DNA of 64,000 bases from an uncultured Acidobacteriaceae bacterium (GCA_903828675.1 CAIKND010000121.1:1-64000); one strand, 5' to 3'. Counted from the stretch's first letter, positions 45,145-54,287 are shown. Notes: generated by a model from the letters alone, not told the origin. Translations and numbers: made by a program.

Positions 45145-46050
45145 ATGACGGATCCGAATAAGAACCCCTACAAACAGCGCAGGTCATTCTTCTGGCGGCG
45201 CAAGCCTCTCCTCCCGCCAGGCCCGGCAAAACCCATGAACGGATTAGAAGAGGATCAATGCGAAGCGCGCCCATGGTATCGGCCCACGCTGATGAAAGCG
45301 GCGGTAGTTGTGCTCGGCGTGCTGGCGATTCTCCCGACACGCGCGAACGGGCAATTCGGCGTTGACCTTGCAGCGATACTCGCAGCGCTCGACAAGATGC
45401 AGTCGCTGATGTCCACCTACATCGCCGCGCCTCTCAAGACCATCAATCAGTACGAACAAAGTGTAGCGAAGTATGAGCAGGAAGTGATGTACCCTCTCGC
45501 CGCAATCAACCAGGCGAAGACTTCTGTAATGCAGTTCGAAGGGCAATTCAATCAGATCAGCAATCTGTTCCACGTCAACGTGTCAAGCGCTACGCTGCCG
45601 CAGTCACAGAATCTAGAATCCCTTCTGCTCTCGCGCAACGCGGCCAACGTGCCGACTGTCTCCGGCCAATTTCAGAACGTATATGGCGTTGTAATGCCGC
45701 AGAACGCCGCTTCCCCGCAGATGAGGACGATGACAGACATGACGGATGCTCAGGCTCAGGACGCAATGAAGCGGGCAATTGAGATCGACGCCCTAGCGGA
45801 TGCGGAGCTGAACGAGGCCAACCAGATGGGGCAGCAGATCTCGCAAGCCGCTCCCGGCAGCGCTCCGATTCTCGAAGCAGAAGCCGACGTGTGGGTTGTG
45901 CGAGCCAATGCCTATACGCAAGCAGCTTTGGCGGAGCTGATGCGGACTCGTGGGATCGATCTTGCCAACCAGAGCAAGATCTCAAAGCTCGCGACGACAG
46001 ACAACACAAACAACAACGGCTTAATCAACGGGTCGCTGACCAACAGGTGA
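45145..46050 (+). CDS. VirB5/TrbJ-like protein, copy 2
   Basis: A 301-residue paralogue of the preceding gene: a basic N terminus (KQRRSFFWRRK), a hydrophobic segment (AAVVVLGVLAILPT) and a helical body (LDKMQSLMSTYIAAPLKTIN and further), with equivalent passages LPQSQNLESLLLSRNAANVP and the end NNNGLINGSLTNR. Eleven bases separate the genes. Tandem duplication followed by divergence is likely. Confidence 0.65.
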   Translation: MTDPNKNPYKQRRSFFWRRKPLLPPGPAKPMNGLEEDQCEARPWYRPTLMKAAVVVLGVLAILPTRANGQFGVDLAAILAALDKMQSLMSTYIAAPLKTINQYEQSVAKYEQEVMYPLAAINQAKTSVMQFEGQFNQISNLFHVNVSSATLPQSQNLESLLLSRNAANVPTVSGQFQNVYGVVMPQNAASPQMRTMTDMTDAQAQDAMKRAIEIDALADAELNEANQMGQQISQAAPGSAPILEAEADVWVVRANAYTQAALAELMRTRGIDLANQSKISKLATTDNTNNNGLINGSLTNR

Positions 46051-46055
46051 CAGGC

Positions 46056-47450
46056 ATGCTGCACTTGAGCTTACATCCCGAGGTGATGCTCGCGTTCTTT
46101 CAAGGGACGCAGTTGAACCTGTTCGAGCGTTTCTTGACGCAAGCCGTATCCGGTATCGACTCGACCGGCATCACTTCCGGGATGCAGAACGTGGCGTATG
46201 TCGTCCTGCTCGTAGGCTTTCTGTGGCAGGTCTACCAATCGGCGATGCATGGCGGGGATGTCCGCGGGCTAGGCACAAGCCTTATCAAGTACATTGCCAC
46301 GGCGGTAGTAGTAATGAATTACGGTGCTGTCTTCACCACGATCAATCAAAGCTTCGTGAACGCGGGCAACTGGGTCAGCAACGCTTCAGGAGCGCTGAAT
46401 CTCCTAGACAACTGGAAGATTGATCTGCAAACCCAATTCAATCAGGCAGGTTCTCAAAAATTGTGGGGACTCATAACAGCTGACATTCCTGGTCTATTAG
46501 ATGGGCTCTTAATTATTGTTGCGTATTTGCTTTATCCCATTGTCATAGTTATCTTTGGATTCTTCTATATCTTCTACGGGAGCATTCTGTACATTTTTGG
46601 ACCGATTGTGATAGCCCTCATGCCGTTAGGCGGGGCCAATCGGATCGCCAAGGCATATGCCGAGAATGTCTTCATCTGGAACGCTTGGCCAATTCTATAC
46701 GGCGGCTTCGGCGCACTGTTGAGCGCCATTCAAATGGGCCAAATAGGCCAGATGCTCAACCAGAATGATTTTCTCGGCGGACTCGGGAACCTCGAAGGTT
46801 CAATTCTGGTCGGGATCGTCAGCATAGTTTACTCGCTGGCGATCGCGATCATTCCATTCATTGCCAAGCGGATCGTCAGCGGAGACGTTGGAAGCACCGC
46901 TGTGGCGATGGTCGGTACTGCAGTCACCGCTCTGACTGCGGGCGCAGCCGGCATTGAGGGCGCCATGGCAGGCGTGGCGGCAGCAGGAGCTGGTTCATCG
47001 GGCGGGGCGACAGCGGGAACCTCCTCCGGCGCAGCAACTGCGGGCTCTGCGCGAGCGCTCACCGCGTCGGCAGGCGGAAACCAACCGGCGCCGCCGCAAC
47101 AGTCGGCGATCGCAGCCAATTCAGGAAGAAGCGGCTCTGGGCTCCAGGATGGCTCTCCGACCATTGAGGGCCATGCGGATCAGATTCGCAGCTCGATCAG
47201 TGACGTGATGGGCGCCGACAACTCCAGTGAGGAGAGCGGCGGGGCGCTCGCCGTTTCAGCCGAAGGCTCCGGCGTTCCTCAAAACCAGTCCAGCGTTGCA
47301 GCCGCCAAACCCAATGCAGGTTCCAGATCGTCGGCGTCGGCAAGGAGAGGACCGACCGTGCATCGTTACAACCTCGGTACGTGGGGTGCGTATCATGCCG
47401 CCCGGATTGCTGCTCGCAGCCTGGCAGGCGTGGCCAAGAATCAGGATTAG
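46056..47450 (+). CDS. VirB6/TrbL-like membrane protein
   Basis: This 464-residue polytopic protein is predicted to form part of the inner-membrane channel. Hydrophobic helices occupy about residues 40-330; the block LIIVAYLLYPIVIVIFGFFYIFYG is typical for the TrbL/VirB6 family. The C-terminal 130 residues are a low-complexity Ala/Ser/Gly-rich cytoplasmic tail. Bases 46440-46610 are visibly A+T richer than the rest of the gene. The ATG at 46056 follows the copy-2 VirB5 stop by five bases. Confidence 0.75.
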   Translation: MLHLSLHPEVMLAFFQGTQLNLFERFLTQAVSGIDSTGITSGMQNVAYVVLLVGFLWQVYQSAMHGGDVRGLGTSLIKYIATAVVVMNYGAVFTTINQSFVNAGNWVSNASGALNLLDNWKIDLQTQFNQAGSQKLWGLITADIPGLLDGLLIIVAYLLYPIVIVIFGFFYIFYGSILYIFGPIVIALMPLGGANRIAKAYAENVFIWNAWPILYGGFGALLSAIQMGQIGQMLNQNDFLGGLGNLEGSILVGIVSIVYSLAIAIIPFIAKRIVSGDVGSTAVAMVGTAVTALTAGAAGIEGAMAGVAAAGAGSSGGATAGTSSGAATAGSARALTASAGGNQPAPPQQSAIAANSGRSGSGLQDGSPTIEGHADQIRSSISDVMGADNSSEESGGALAVSAEGSGVPQNQSSVAAAKPNAGSRSSASARRGPTVHRYNLGTWGAYHAARIAARSLAGVAKNQD

Positions 47451-47458
47451 GAGGACTC

Positions 47459-48202
47459 ATGAATACCAGCAGCGTTCAAGTAGACGAAGCGGCGATAGCG
47501 AGACCGAAGTATTACGAAATGGATGGAGCGCTCCGGGCAAACGCGAATCGCGCCTGGCTTCTTGCCTTTCTGACCATTCCGATCGCGCTCGTGGCAATTG
47601 GGTTCGCCATCTTTGTGCGTATGCAGCCGCCGACGGTGATTCGTATCGGTCCCAACGGCGACGCCTCTGTTCTGGGCAAGCCTGCAAAGGGCGCTGTGTC
47701 TGATCTCGCCACCGGCGGGACCGATGAGTTCCTGGATGAGGCGTTCGTAAAGCGCTTCCTCACCAGTTACCTCAACTACTCACCGACCGACGTGGACGAC
47801 CACTGGGCAGCCAGTCTGAATATGATGACTCGGAACCTGCGCGCCTACACGCTGAAGGCCCTGGGGGACGATGACACGCGAGGCAAGATCGACGATGGCC
47901 AGGTGCAGTCTGTCTTTCATCTGCGTGAGATCGATGCGGTTTCCGGCGAGCCGCTCACGTACTTGGTCTACGGCGTGAAGGACGTTCACCATCTCTCGAA
48001 CGGAAGCGAGACCACCGATCACTTCGTGAACGAGTATCGAGTGCGTCTGATTGCCGACAAGCGTTCCGATGTGAACCCGGATGGCCTTTGGATTGCGGAT
48101 TACAGCGAACGGCCGATTGATGGCGAGCGCCGTGACCGCATCCTGAACGCGCCGGATGCCACTCTGGACAGTGACGCCGCTCAAAACAAGGGAGGTCAAT
48201 GA
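47459..48202 (+). CDS. VirB8/TraE-like protein
   Basis: A 247-residue protein with a short cytoplasmic N terminus, one membrane helix (AWLLAFLTIPIALVAIGFAIF) and a periplasmic domain of the VirB8 (NTF2-like) fold. Recognisable passages are MDGALRANANR before the helix, FLTSYLNYSPTDVDDHWAASLNMM and VNEYRVRLIAD. AGGAGGACTC precedes the ATG. It would help nucleate the channel with VirB10 and VirB6. Confidence 0.8.
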   Translation: MNTSSVQVDEAAIARPKYYEMDGALRANANRAWLLAFLTIPIALVAIGFAIFVRMQPPTVIRIGPNGDASVLGKPAKGAVSDLATGGTDEFLDEAFVKRFLTSYLNYSPTDVDDHWAASLNMMTRNLRAYTLKALGDDDTRGKIDDGQVQSVFHLREIDAVSGEPLTYLVYGVKDVHHLSNGSETTDHFVNEYRVRLIADKRSDVNPDGLWIADYSERPIDGERRDRILNAPDATLDSDAAQNKGGQ

Positions 48203-48501
48203 TGGAAGCCGCACTCGCGAAGGTTGCCGAAATGCAGCCGCCGGCTCAACAAATTGCTGGGGCGAAACCCGGCCGAAGGTCGCGCAAGGAGACGGAAGAA
48301 GTCGTCCGATACTTTCTTGCCAAAGAGGGATCGTCGGTTGAGAAGCCCGAACTCGGAGTGGAGGTGCCAAGCGAAGGCGAGGCTCTGATCAAGGCATTTC
48401 AGTCGAAGAACGGCGTGATCTACACCCTCCTTGCCTACAAGGCGGAGGCGGAGATGCAGGAAGGATCTCCGACATTGGTAAAGCGGCCCATTCGCAAGTA
48501 G
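48202..48501 (+). CDS. 99-residue protein, hypothetical
   Basis: A soluble, Ala/Glu/Lys-rich protein (start MEAALAKVAEM). A basic helix (AKPGRRSRKETEEVVRYFLAKEG) is the only notable passage. GGAGG is six bases before the second of two adjacent ATG codons, which overlaps the VirB8 stop. Function unknown. Confidence 0.55.
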   Translation: MEAALAKVAEMQPPAQQIAGAKPGRRSRKETEEVVRYFLAKEGSSVEKPELGVEVPSEGEALIKAFQSKNGVIYTLLAYKAEAEMQEGSPTLVKRPIRK

Positions 48502-48684
48502 GGCCATGACATAAGTAGCAGAGGTCAGCACGGATTCAAAGAGGGGACAAACCTGAAACACGGCTCATGTCGCCTCCTTTGACGCCTTATCGCTAGTGCG
48601 ATGAGGAATTCCGCTGACCCGGTTTGCACTCTCAAAACCTGGTTCGGCTAACACCCCACCCCTAACCCGGGCGGCCAGGCGAGA

Positions 48685-48740
48685 GACAAGAAACCGGCGT
48701 CAGCCAATCTCTTGTCACTTCGTCTAGAAGCGCCAGACAA
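48685..48740. promoter_or_regulatory. GACAAG inverted and direct repeats upstream of the polymerase-like gene
   Basis: GACAAGA (48685) and its complement TCTTGTC (48710) form an 18-base-loop inverted repeat; GACAAG recurs at 48735, 12 bases before the next ATG. They sit in a 250-base gap in an otherwise closely packed cluster. They could be an operator/promoter or part of an origin of transfer. Confidence 0.35.
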
Positions 48741-48751
48741 GTGAGGAGAAC

Positions 48752-51331
48752 ATGACAGCGAACAGGACACAAAACGCGGCACTCGATCAACGGCTCATTC
48801 TTGAGCTACGGATTGATGCGTCCGGAGAAGTGACCCGCAAGCCAACCAAGCTCGGACGGAAGGACACGCTTGAGGGAAAACTCCTCGGGCAACTCTATCC
48901 CGGCATCCGAGTCGCGCGAGTCAGTGTGCCATATGAGTTGACGCCGTATGAGCAGTCTGTGGTGGAAAACCGCATGGCGAGCCTCAACTACGGCGGGGTC
49001 GAGTACAAACTGGTCGGGGCCAGCGGTTCGGCGAAGGATGGAAAGTTCTACTTCGTCGATCATGGTCACGCCGGTCAGATTGCTGAGCGCTTTCAGCATT
49101 GGCCCGAGGCGGCGATCGTGTACTTTGCGATTCTCGTCTCCGACTGCAAGCTGATGGTCGAGGAGCCCGATCTGCGCATCGCTGTGGTCAAGGATCATGT
49201 CCTTGGCACCAACGACTGCCGGGGCTGGGTGCGTGAATCCCTCTACCGGAAGCTGAAGATCGGCACAAATCGTTTTTGCCAGTTTCGGCTGGCATTCGAC
49301 GCGCGCGAACCGAAGCAGGCAAAGGGCGCATTGAAGGCAATGAACGATCGCGTGGCTGACAGGCTCGCGGTCGACGTCATTCTGCCCGAGAGCGCCTGCA
49401 AACCGGCCTTAAAGGGAGGGGTTCGATTTCTTCCCCAGTTGGGCACATCGGGCCGCATGTTCATGGGTCCGGCGATTCTCGGGATCAAACAGATCTCCCG
49501 TCAATCGGAGTTTGGGTCAAGCTACACCTTGATCGAACATGCTTCGGAAGAGGCGCTGCAGTTTGAATTGAAACTGTGGGCGCTCCAACGAATCAAGACG
49601 ATGCGGAAGGCATGGGACGAGGGCGACTACCAGGCGCTGTTCGAAGTAATCGGCAAGTCCGAGGTTACAACGATCGACGATGGCGTCAACTTCGATCCCG
49701 ATTCACTGGAGCGAGAAAACGATCCCGCTTCAGAAGGATGTGACCCGGCGGAGGCGGTACTCCTTGCGGACCGTAGCGGAAATGCAATCAAGATTCCCTA
49801 CGTCTTCAACCAATTGAACCGCAAGCTCGCACGCTGGGCATTCCGTGCCTGCACGAGCGCGGACCTGAAACTGCCATCGTTCGCGCTAGCGGATGACGGC
49901 ATCCTGATCGAACACCGGGGAAAGATTCTCTCGGCGTCCGACTGGATACCAGAAGACAGCTCGATCACATCGTTGACGGCTGAGAAGGGCCTTTGCGTCC
50001 GCTACCCAATTCGGATGCAGGAGGACCTTCTGCCCATCCGTCATCTCACCAACGAAGAGCTTGTTCCGGCGCTCAAACAGGCGTTGGGAACAGCCGACCT
50101 CGATGAAACGCTGGTCGCAACCATTCTTGAACGGCAACTCCGGATGGAGGGAACTTACATCCTCCATTCAAAGACTGCGAGCAAGAACGGCGGTGACTTC
50201 GACTTCGACACCATCTGCGTGATGCCGTCCGATCAATTCCCGAAGTTCGTTGCGGGAAGGATCGCGTATGGGCAAAAGTTCCGGCAGGAAAAGACGAAGC
50301 ATCAGAAAGCCAAGTCTCCCTGGTGGAATGCATGCCCGGTTGCCATGAAGGCGCGGGGAAATCGGATCGGTTCGATCACCGACCTGAAGACCTCTTGCCT
50401 TGCCGCGGGGAGACCAGACTTGGCCTACAAACTCGTCGAGCAACTACAGAACGCACTCGATTCCCTCAAACACAGGGTCGAGATTGATGAGTCCGTTGTC
50501 AGTGAGATCAGGAAGGAGGTAGCGCCGGCGCCCTGGCTCCGCTACAAGCGGGAGCGTAGAGTGTCGGACCTGCCGGCCCATCTTGAAATCGCGGATACGG
50601 ACAAGGTTGGAAGGCTCTATAACCTCCTGCGCAAGGAACTCGGCTTTCTTCCCGACGAAACCGGCAACGGCTTTGAAGAGAAGATGGGGATCGAGGACTT
50701 CCGCGGACTCTTTTCGGGTCAGCACGTGACTCGGGAGATGTTCGAGGAATGCCAGTTGGTGAACTCCATCTATGGGGACATAGCAAGCCGAATTGTCCAG
50801 CGCGAGGAAGAGGTCAAGCAGCAATTGAAGGACGCTCAAGCGCAGTGGGAAGCAGTGCGCTTGAGTGAAGACAAAGAACAGAGAAGGTCTGCGGTGCTTG
50901 CGCGTAACAGGGCGCAGGCAACTCTCTGGGAACACGAGCAGGATGCAAGGGATCAATTCAGCTCCCTGCATCTGTTCATTCACTACTGGGCGCAAGGCAA
51001 GCAGGAGAACCGGCGGGCATGGGCGCAGGCGATGAATGCTGTCGTTACTGGCGGCACAGGTTCCGGCGCGGTCCTCTTCCAGTCGTTTCCGCAGGAGGTG
51101 GTCGATGCCTTCGCGGAGGTGACTGGCGGTCAGCGGGTTCGGGTTCGAATGCCGAAGACCGTCAACGGCTATGCGTGGTTTGACGATGAACGGCGAGCAT
51201 TCCTCGTCGAGCGAATCGCCAATCCAGAAGGCCCGGAATGCGAGAAGAGAGTCTTTCTCTTCCAATACAAGGGGAAGCGCAATCTGCTCTTCGAAAACAC
51301 GAGTGCTCCCATTCCCCTGGGGCACTCCTAG
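48752..51331 (+). CDS. candidate double-psi beta-barrel RNA polymerase (QDE-1/YonO-like)
   Basis: This 859-residue soluble protein holds GGDFDFDTICVMP with Asp482, Asp484 and Asp486 in the place of the metal-binding DxDGD of cellular RdRPs, YonO and RNAP beta-prime (Gly changed to Phe). About 65 residues upstream is GLCVRYPIRMQEDLLPI, matching the RxPxxxxxDI lead-in to the catalytic barrel, and 50 residues downstream GNRIGSITDLKT...ALDSLKHRVE (536-577) resembles the LGxIxxxH...A-D-x-x-K helix pair. LVGASGSAKDGKFYFVD (87-103) recalls the SxSxxR early motif of RdRP. A coiled coil follows near 685-750. The gene lies between VirB8-type and VirB9-type genes on the same strand. Seen: the motifs. 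Inferred: polymerase activity. It could also be an inactive or very divergent relative. Confidence 0.5.
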   Translation: MTANRTQNAALDQRLILELRIDASGEVTRKPTKLGRKDTLEGKLLGQLYPGIRVARVSVPYELTPYEQSVVENRMASLNYGGVEYKLVGASGSAKDGKFYFVDHGHAGQIAERFQHWPEAAIVYFAILVSDCKLMVEEPDLRIAVVKDHVLGTNDCRGWVRESLYRKLKIGTNRFCQFRLAFDAREPKQAKGALKAMNDRVADRLAVDVILPESACKPALKGGVRFLPQLGTSGRMFMGPAILGIKQISRQSEFGSSYTLIEHASEEALQFELKLWALQRIKTMRKAWDEGDYQALFEVIGKSEVTTIDDGVNFDPDSLERENDPASEGCDPAEAVLLADRSGNAIKIPYVFNQLNRKLARWAFRACTSADLKLPSFALADDGILIEHRGKILSASDWIPEDSSITSLTAEKGLCVRYPIRMQEDLLPIRHLTNEELVPALKQALGTADLDETLVATILERQLRMEGTYILHSKTASKNGGDFDFDTICVMPSDQFPKFVAGRIAYGQKFRQEKTKHQKAKSPWWNACPVAMKARGNRIGSITDLKTSCLAAGRPDLAYKLVEQLQNALDSLKHRVEIDESVVSEIRKEVAPAPWLRYKRERRVSDLPAHLEIADTDKVGRLYNLLRKELGFLPDETGNGFEEKMGIEDFRGLFSGQHVTREMFEECQLVNSIYGDIASRIVQREEEVKQQLKDAQAQWEAVRLSEDKEQRRSAVLARNRAQATLWEHEQDARDQFSSLHLFIHYWAQGKQENRRAWAQAMNAVVTGGTGSGAVLFQSFPQEVVDAFAEVTGGQRVRVRMPKTVNGYAWFDDERRAFLVERIANPEGPECEKRVFLFQYKGKRNLLFENTSAPIPLGHS

Positions 51332-51337
51332 CCGGCG

Positions 51338-51373
51338 AAGGAGAAGTCTGAGCCTCTGGCTTGGCTTCTCCTT
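51338..51373 (+). terminator. possible terminator hairpin
   Basis: AAGGAGAAG and CTTCTCCTT pair across an 18-base interval that itself holds AGCC/GGCT. It starts seven bases after the stop of the polymerase-like gene and is followed by a short T-rich stretch. Confidence 0.45.
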
Positions 51374-51412
51374 TCCGTTTCTTGGACAAACGTTGCGCCC
51401 CAGGAGGCCGCT

Positions 51413-52258
51413 ATGAAAACGCTCACGACGATTTCCCTCGCTCTTGCGGTAGCCGCTGCAGGCGCGCAGACCACCAGCCAAAGCCAGATCCGGCACATTG
51501 AAACCTCGCTGAACCATCTCACGGTTCTCGAATTTGGCGAGTCCGTGTCCACGCTCGCCATAGCCGATCCCGACAGCTTTCAGGTCGAGCGGCATGACGA
51601 CAAGGTCTTCGTGAAGCCGCTCCGGGAAGGGGTATCCACCAACCTCTTCGTATGGACGGCTTCGCGTGAGCTGAGCTATGAACTCGACCCTGCCGGCCAG
51701 CTTGCGGCAATGGATGTATTGGTCCGCACAGCGCCCGCGCCCAAACAGCATGTCAACGCGCAGGCTTCGGCCGAGCCTTCGGACGCGGAGATTCGCAAGA
51801 TCGCATCGCTCGTTCTTACGCAGGCAATGATGGGGGTCGAGAATGTCACCCATGACCCGCAAAAGCTCGCCGACGGCCGCGTAGTGGTCGATGTTGAGCA
51901 GGTTTACCGAGCGAAGGACCGCCTCTACATTCGCTATTCGATTGCCAATCGGAGTAGCGCTCCGTTCCGGGTCACAAACCCAGATGTATGCGCTCCGTTC
52001 CCGTCCGAACAGCCCATTTCGCTTGTGAGTCTCAGGAATCACCAGATCAACTCCCAGACCTTCGCGGCCTTCAAGGCGCGGCAAGTGTCTGGCACTCCAG
52101 TGATCCAGGCTGAATCCAGCGCGCGCGATCTTGCGCCCGGAGAGAAGACAACCGGCGTCATCAGCATTGAAAGTTCCGCAGGCAATCCGCCGCAGATCTA
52201 TCAATTGAACTTCGGCGCCGACCAGAACGGACCACTCAAGGTCGAGGTAGTTCTCTAG
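51413..52258 (+). CDS. VirB9/TrbG-like protein, copy 2
   Basis: A 281-residue exported protein with a signal peptide to about residue 19. The opening beta part (RHIETSLNHLTVLEFGESVSTLAIADPDSFQVE, read in parts, KVFVKPLREGVSTNLFVWTA) is typical of the VirB9 N-terminal domain, and the C-terminal part carries VDVEQVYRAKDRLYIRYSIANRS. AGGAGG precedes the ATG. Presence of two VirB9-like genes is unusual; this one fits the family better than the copy at 35656. Confidence 0.75.
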   Translation: MKTLTTISLALAVAAAGAQTTSQSQIRHIETSLNHLTVLEFGESVSTLAIADPDSFQVERHDDKVFVKPLREGVSTNLFVWTASRELSYELDPAGQLAAMDVLVRTAPAPKQHVNAQASAEPSDAEIRKIASLVLTQAMMGVENVTHDPQKLADGRVVVDVEQVYRAKDRLYIRYSIANRSSAPFRVTNPDVCAPFPSEQPISLVSLRNHQINSQTFAAFKARQVSGTPVIQAESSARDLAPGEKTTGVISIESSAGNPPQIYQLNFGADQNGPLKVEVVL

Positions 52259-52260
52259 TC

Positions 52261-52494
52261 ATGGACGCGCAAGGCTACATTTCGGCGGAGGAAGTGCGCC
52301 AGGCACTCAGACAGATCTACTTGAGCGACGCCGAGTCCAATCTGCAAAACGCCCTCCTTGAATCCCTTTCCGATGAACTAAAACCCGTCGATGAGAAGGG
52401 CCATTGGAGACCAAGCCCGTTGCTCGTTCTCACGGTCGTTCTCCTGTGCGCTCTGGTTAGTATCTTTATCTACTTCTCAGTCGGAGGCCGTTGA
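52261..52494 (+). CDS. 77-residue membrane protein, hypothetical
   Basis: A small protein with an acidic helical N-terminal half (ISAEEVRQALRQIYLSDAESN, in parts) and one C-terminal membrane helix (LLVLTVVLLCALVSIFIYF). It begins two bases after the VirB9 stop and ends in overlap with the VirD4 start (ATGA-type). It could be a VirB7-like or coupling-protein partner. Unrecognised. Confidence 0.55.
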   Translation: MDAQGYISAEEVRQALRQIYLSDAESNLQNALLESLSDELKPVDEKGHWRPSPLLVLTVVLLCALVSIFIYFSVGGR

Positions 52495-54287
52495 TGAGCC
52501 AATACTACGATCAGCCCGGTTGGCGCCAGAGGGGACCTGAGGATGTCGCTGGCGTCCTTGTGTTATTCGCCTGCGCCGCTGTTGGATTCTGCTGGTACGT
52601 CGCCGTGTCGCGACTCCACCTTCGCAATGCCCAGTGCCTCGAAATGTTTCTGAATGGCGCCATCCTGTTCTTTGGTGGCGGACTCATCATTGCGCAACTA
52701 ATTGGCCGAAGGAAGAAGAGAGAGGAAAACTGGCCCCACCCAGCAATCGTTGTTAAGACTTCCAAGGATGCGGAGATGGTTCGCGATGCCAACCAAAGCG
52801 GAGCAACTCTGCTCGGATACAACGTCCACAAGGAGCCTTGGCTGTGGCCGGATACGGTGCGGATCAAGCATGGCGTCATCGTGGGCGGGACTGGCGCGGG
52901 CAAGTCTACATTCCTTGAAAACATCATCGCCCAGGATCTGACACGGTGCTTTGGCGCGCGCAGGATGCCGATGATTATTTTCGACGGCAAGGGTGAGCGG
53001 GAGTTCCTTGACCGCCTTCTGCCTCACATCGAGGCAGCTGGCCGCCTGCAGGATTTGCGAGTGATCGATCCGACGCACCCTTCAGAGTCGGCACGATACA
53101 ACCCCTTTTACGCACTCGATGACGCCTACCAGGAGCATGTGAACTTCATATTCCGCTCCTTCGGTCTGCGCGAGGATTTCTTCAAGGGCCACCAGGAGGC
53201 CTATCTCTCGGACCTCGTCCGCATACTTCAGTACACCGGTAAGCTTTTCAACGTGTACGACGTGCTGGTGATGGCGCTTGATGAGAAGGTACTGGAGGAA
53301 CAGATCGGAATTGCGAAGGCCCGCCTCGCTTCGGCGCCGACCATCTCCATGCAGAAGCGATTGAACTTCGAAATGTCCGTCAAGATGCTGCAACGCTCGC
53401 TCGCAGACCGGGAGCGAGTGGAGAAGATTCAGGGACTTTTGAACGAACTGTTGAGCTTCCTGGAGGATGAGTTGTCGGTCGTGACCGGCTCCTACCAGGA
53501 CTTGCTGACGCTCGACGACGTTCTCGAACGGGATCTCATTCTGTTCGTCTCCCTCAATGCAAATCGCAATCAGCGTGCTGTCGAAGCGTTGGGAAAGATC
53601 CTGCTCCAGAACATTCAGCTGATGGTTGGTAAACGCTACGCGCAGCCTGCCAGCGACAGGGATGCAGACGAACCAATGCTTTCGGTGATTCTGGATGAGT
53701 TCGCGCCGTTCGCATATCCCGGGTTTACCCAGGTGCTCCAGACGGCGCGCGGCGCGCGCGTTTCATTCCTATTTTCCTTCCAGAGCATGCCCCAGTTGCA
53801 ACGCGTGAGCCAGGCGTTCGCCGACGAGGTCTCTTCCGCGCCGGGAACGAAGATGATCATGAACGTGTCGGAAGAAAACACGGCGCAATGGTTTTTGAAG
53901 GCGTCAGCCAGGATTGCTACGAAGCGCCGCAGCTTGTCGGTGCGCCGCACCGGAATCTTCTCGACCAAATACACCGAGACTGGCACGGGGAGCGAAAGCG
54001 ATATCAAGGAAACCCGCGCCCGCGAGGACCACATCAAGAATCTGCCCGTAGGCCAAATGGAGATTCTGATGGTGGATAACCGCGAGGGCACTCGCTACTC
54101 ACACCTCCACGTCCGGCGCGCTCCGAGGTTTCAAGCGGCGGGCCTGGAGCCTTCCCTCTATCCCAAGATGCACAGCTATCTTGACCCGAGGGTGGGTGTG
54201 AATCTGCGGTTCAAGGAAGCCGACAACCGGAAACAGCGGCGCAGGAGAACGGCGGGGTTGTTCCTCGGTGAGGTGAGCGGGCAGTGA
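52494..54287 (+). CDS. virD4: VirD4/TraD-type coupling ATPase
   Basis: This 597-residue type IV coupling protein delivers DNA and relaxase to the channel. Two N-terminal membrane helices (about 20-40 and 50-70) are followed by the RecA-like domain with Walker A GGTGAGKST (131-139), the FDGKGEREF loop and Walker B LSVILDEFAPFAYPG. The C-terminal part (SMPQLQRVSQAFADEV, then NLPVGQMEILM) matches TraD/TraG-type recognition. GGAGG precedes the ATG. I found no VirB11 ATPase nearby. Confidence 0.93.
   Translation: MSQYYDQPGWRQRGPEDVAGVLVLFACAAVGFCWYVAVSRLHLRNAQCLEMFLNGAILFFGGGLIIAQLIGRRKKREENWPHPAIVVKTSKDAEMVRDANQSGATLLGYNVHKEPWLWPDTVRIKHGVIVGGTGAGKSTFLENIIAQDLTRCFGARRMPMIIFDGKGEREFLDRLLPHIEAAGRLQDLRVIDPTHPSESARYNPFYALDDAYQEHVNFIFRSFGLREDFFKGHQEAYLSDLVRILQYTGKLFNVYDVLVMALDEKVLEEQIGIAKARLASAPTISMQKRLNFEMSVKMLQRSLADRERVEKIQGLLNELLSFLEDELSVVTGSYQDLLTLDDVLERDLILFVSLNANRNQRAVEALGKILLQNIQLMVGKRYAQPASDRDADEPMLSVILDEFAPFAYPGFTQVLQTARGARVSFLFSFQSMPQLQRVSQAFADEVSSAPGTKMIMNVSEENTAQWFLKASARIATKRRSLSVRRTGIFSTKYTETGTGSESDIKETRAREDHIKNLPVGQMEILMVDNREGTRYSHLHVRRAPRFQAAGLEPSLYPKMHSYLDPRVGVNLRFKEADNRKQRRRRTAGLFLGEVSGQ

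Noticed and set aside
50444-52204. 586-codon minus-strand frame opposite the polymerase-like and VirB9-like genes
   Set aside because: It crosses two well-supported plus-strand genes with good ribosome sites; its translation has no recognisable domain.
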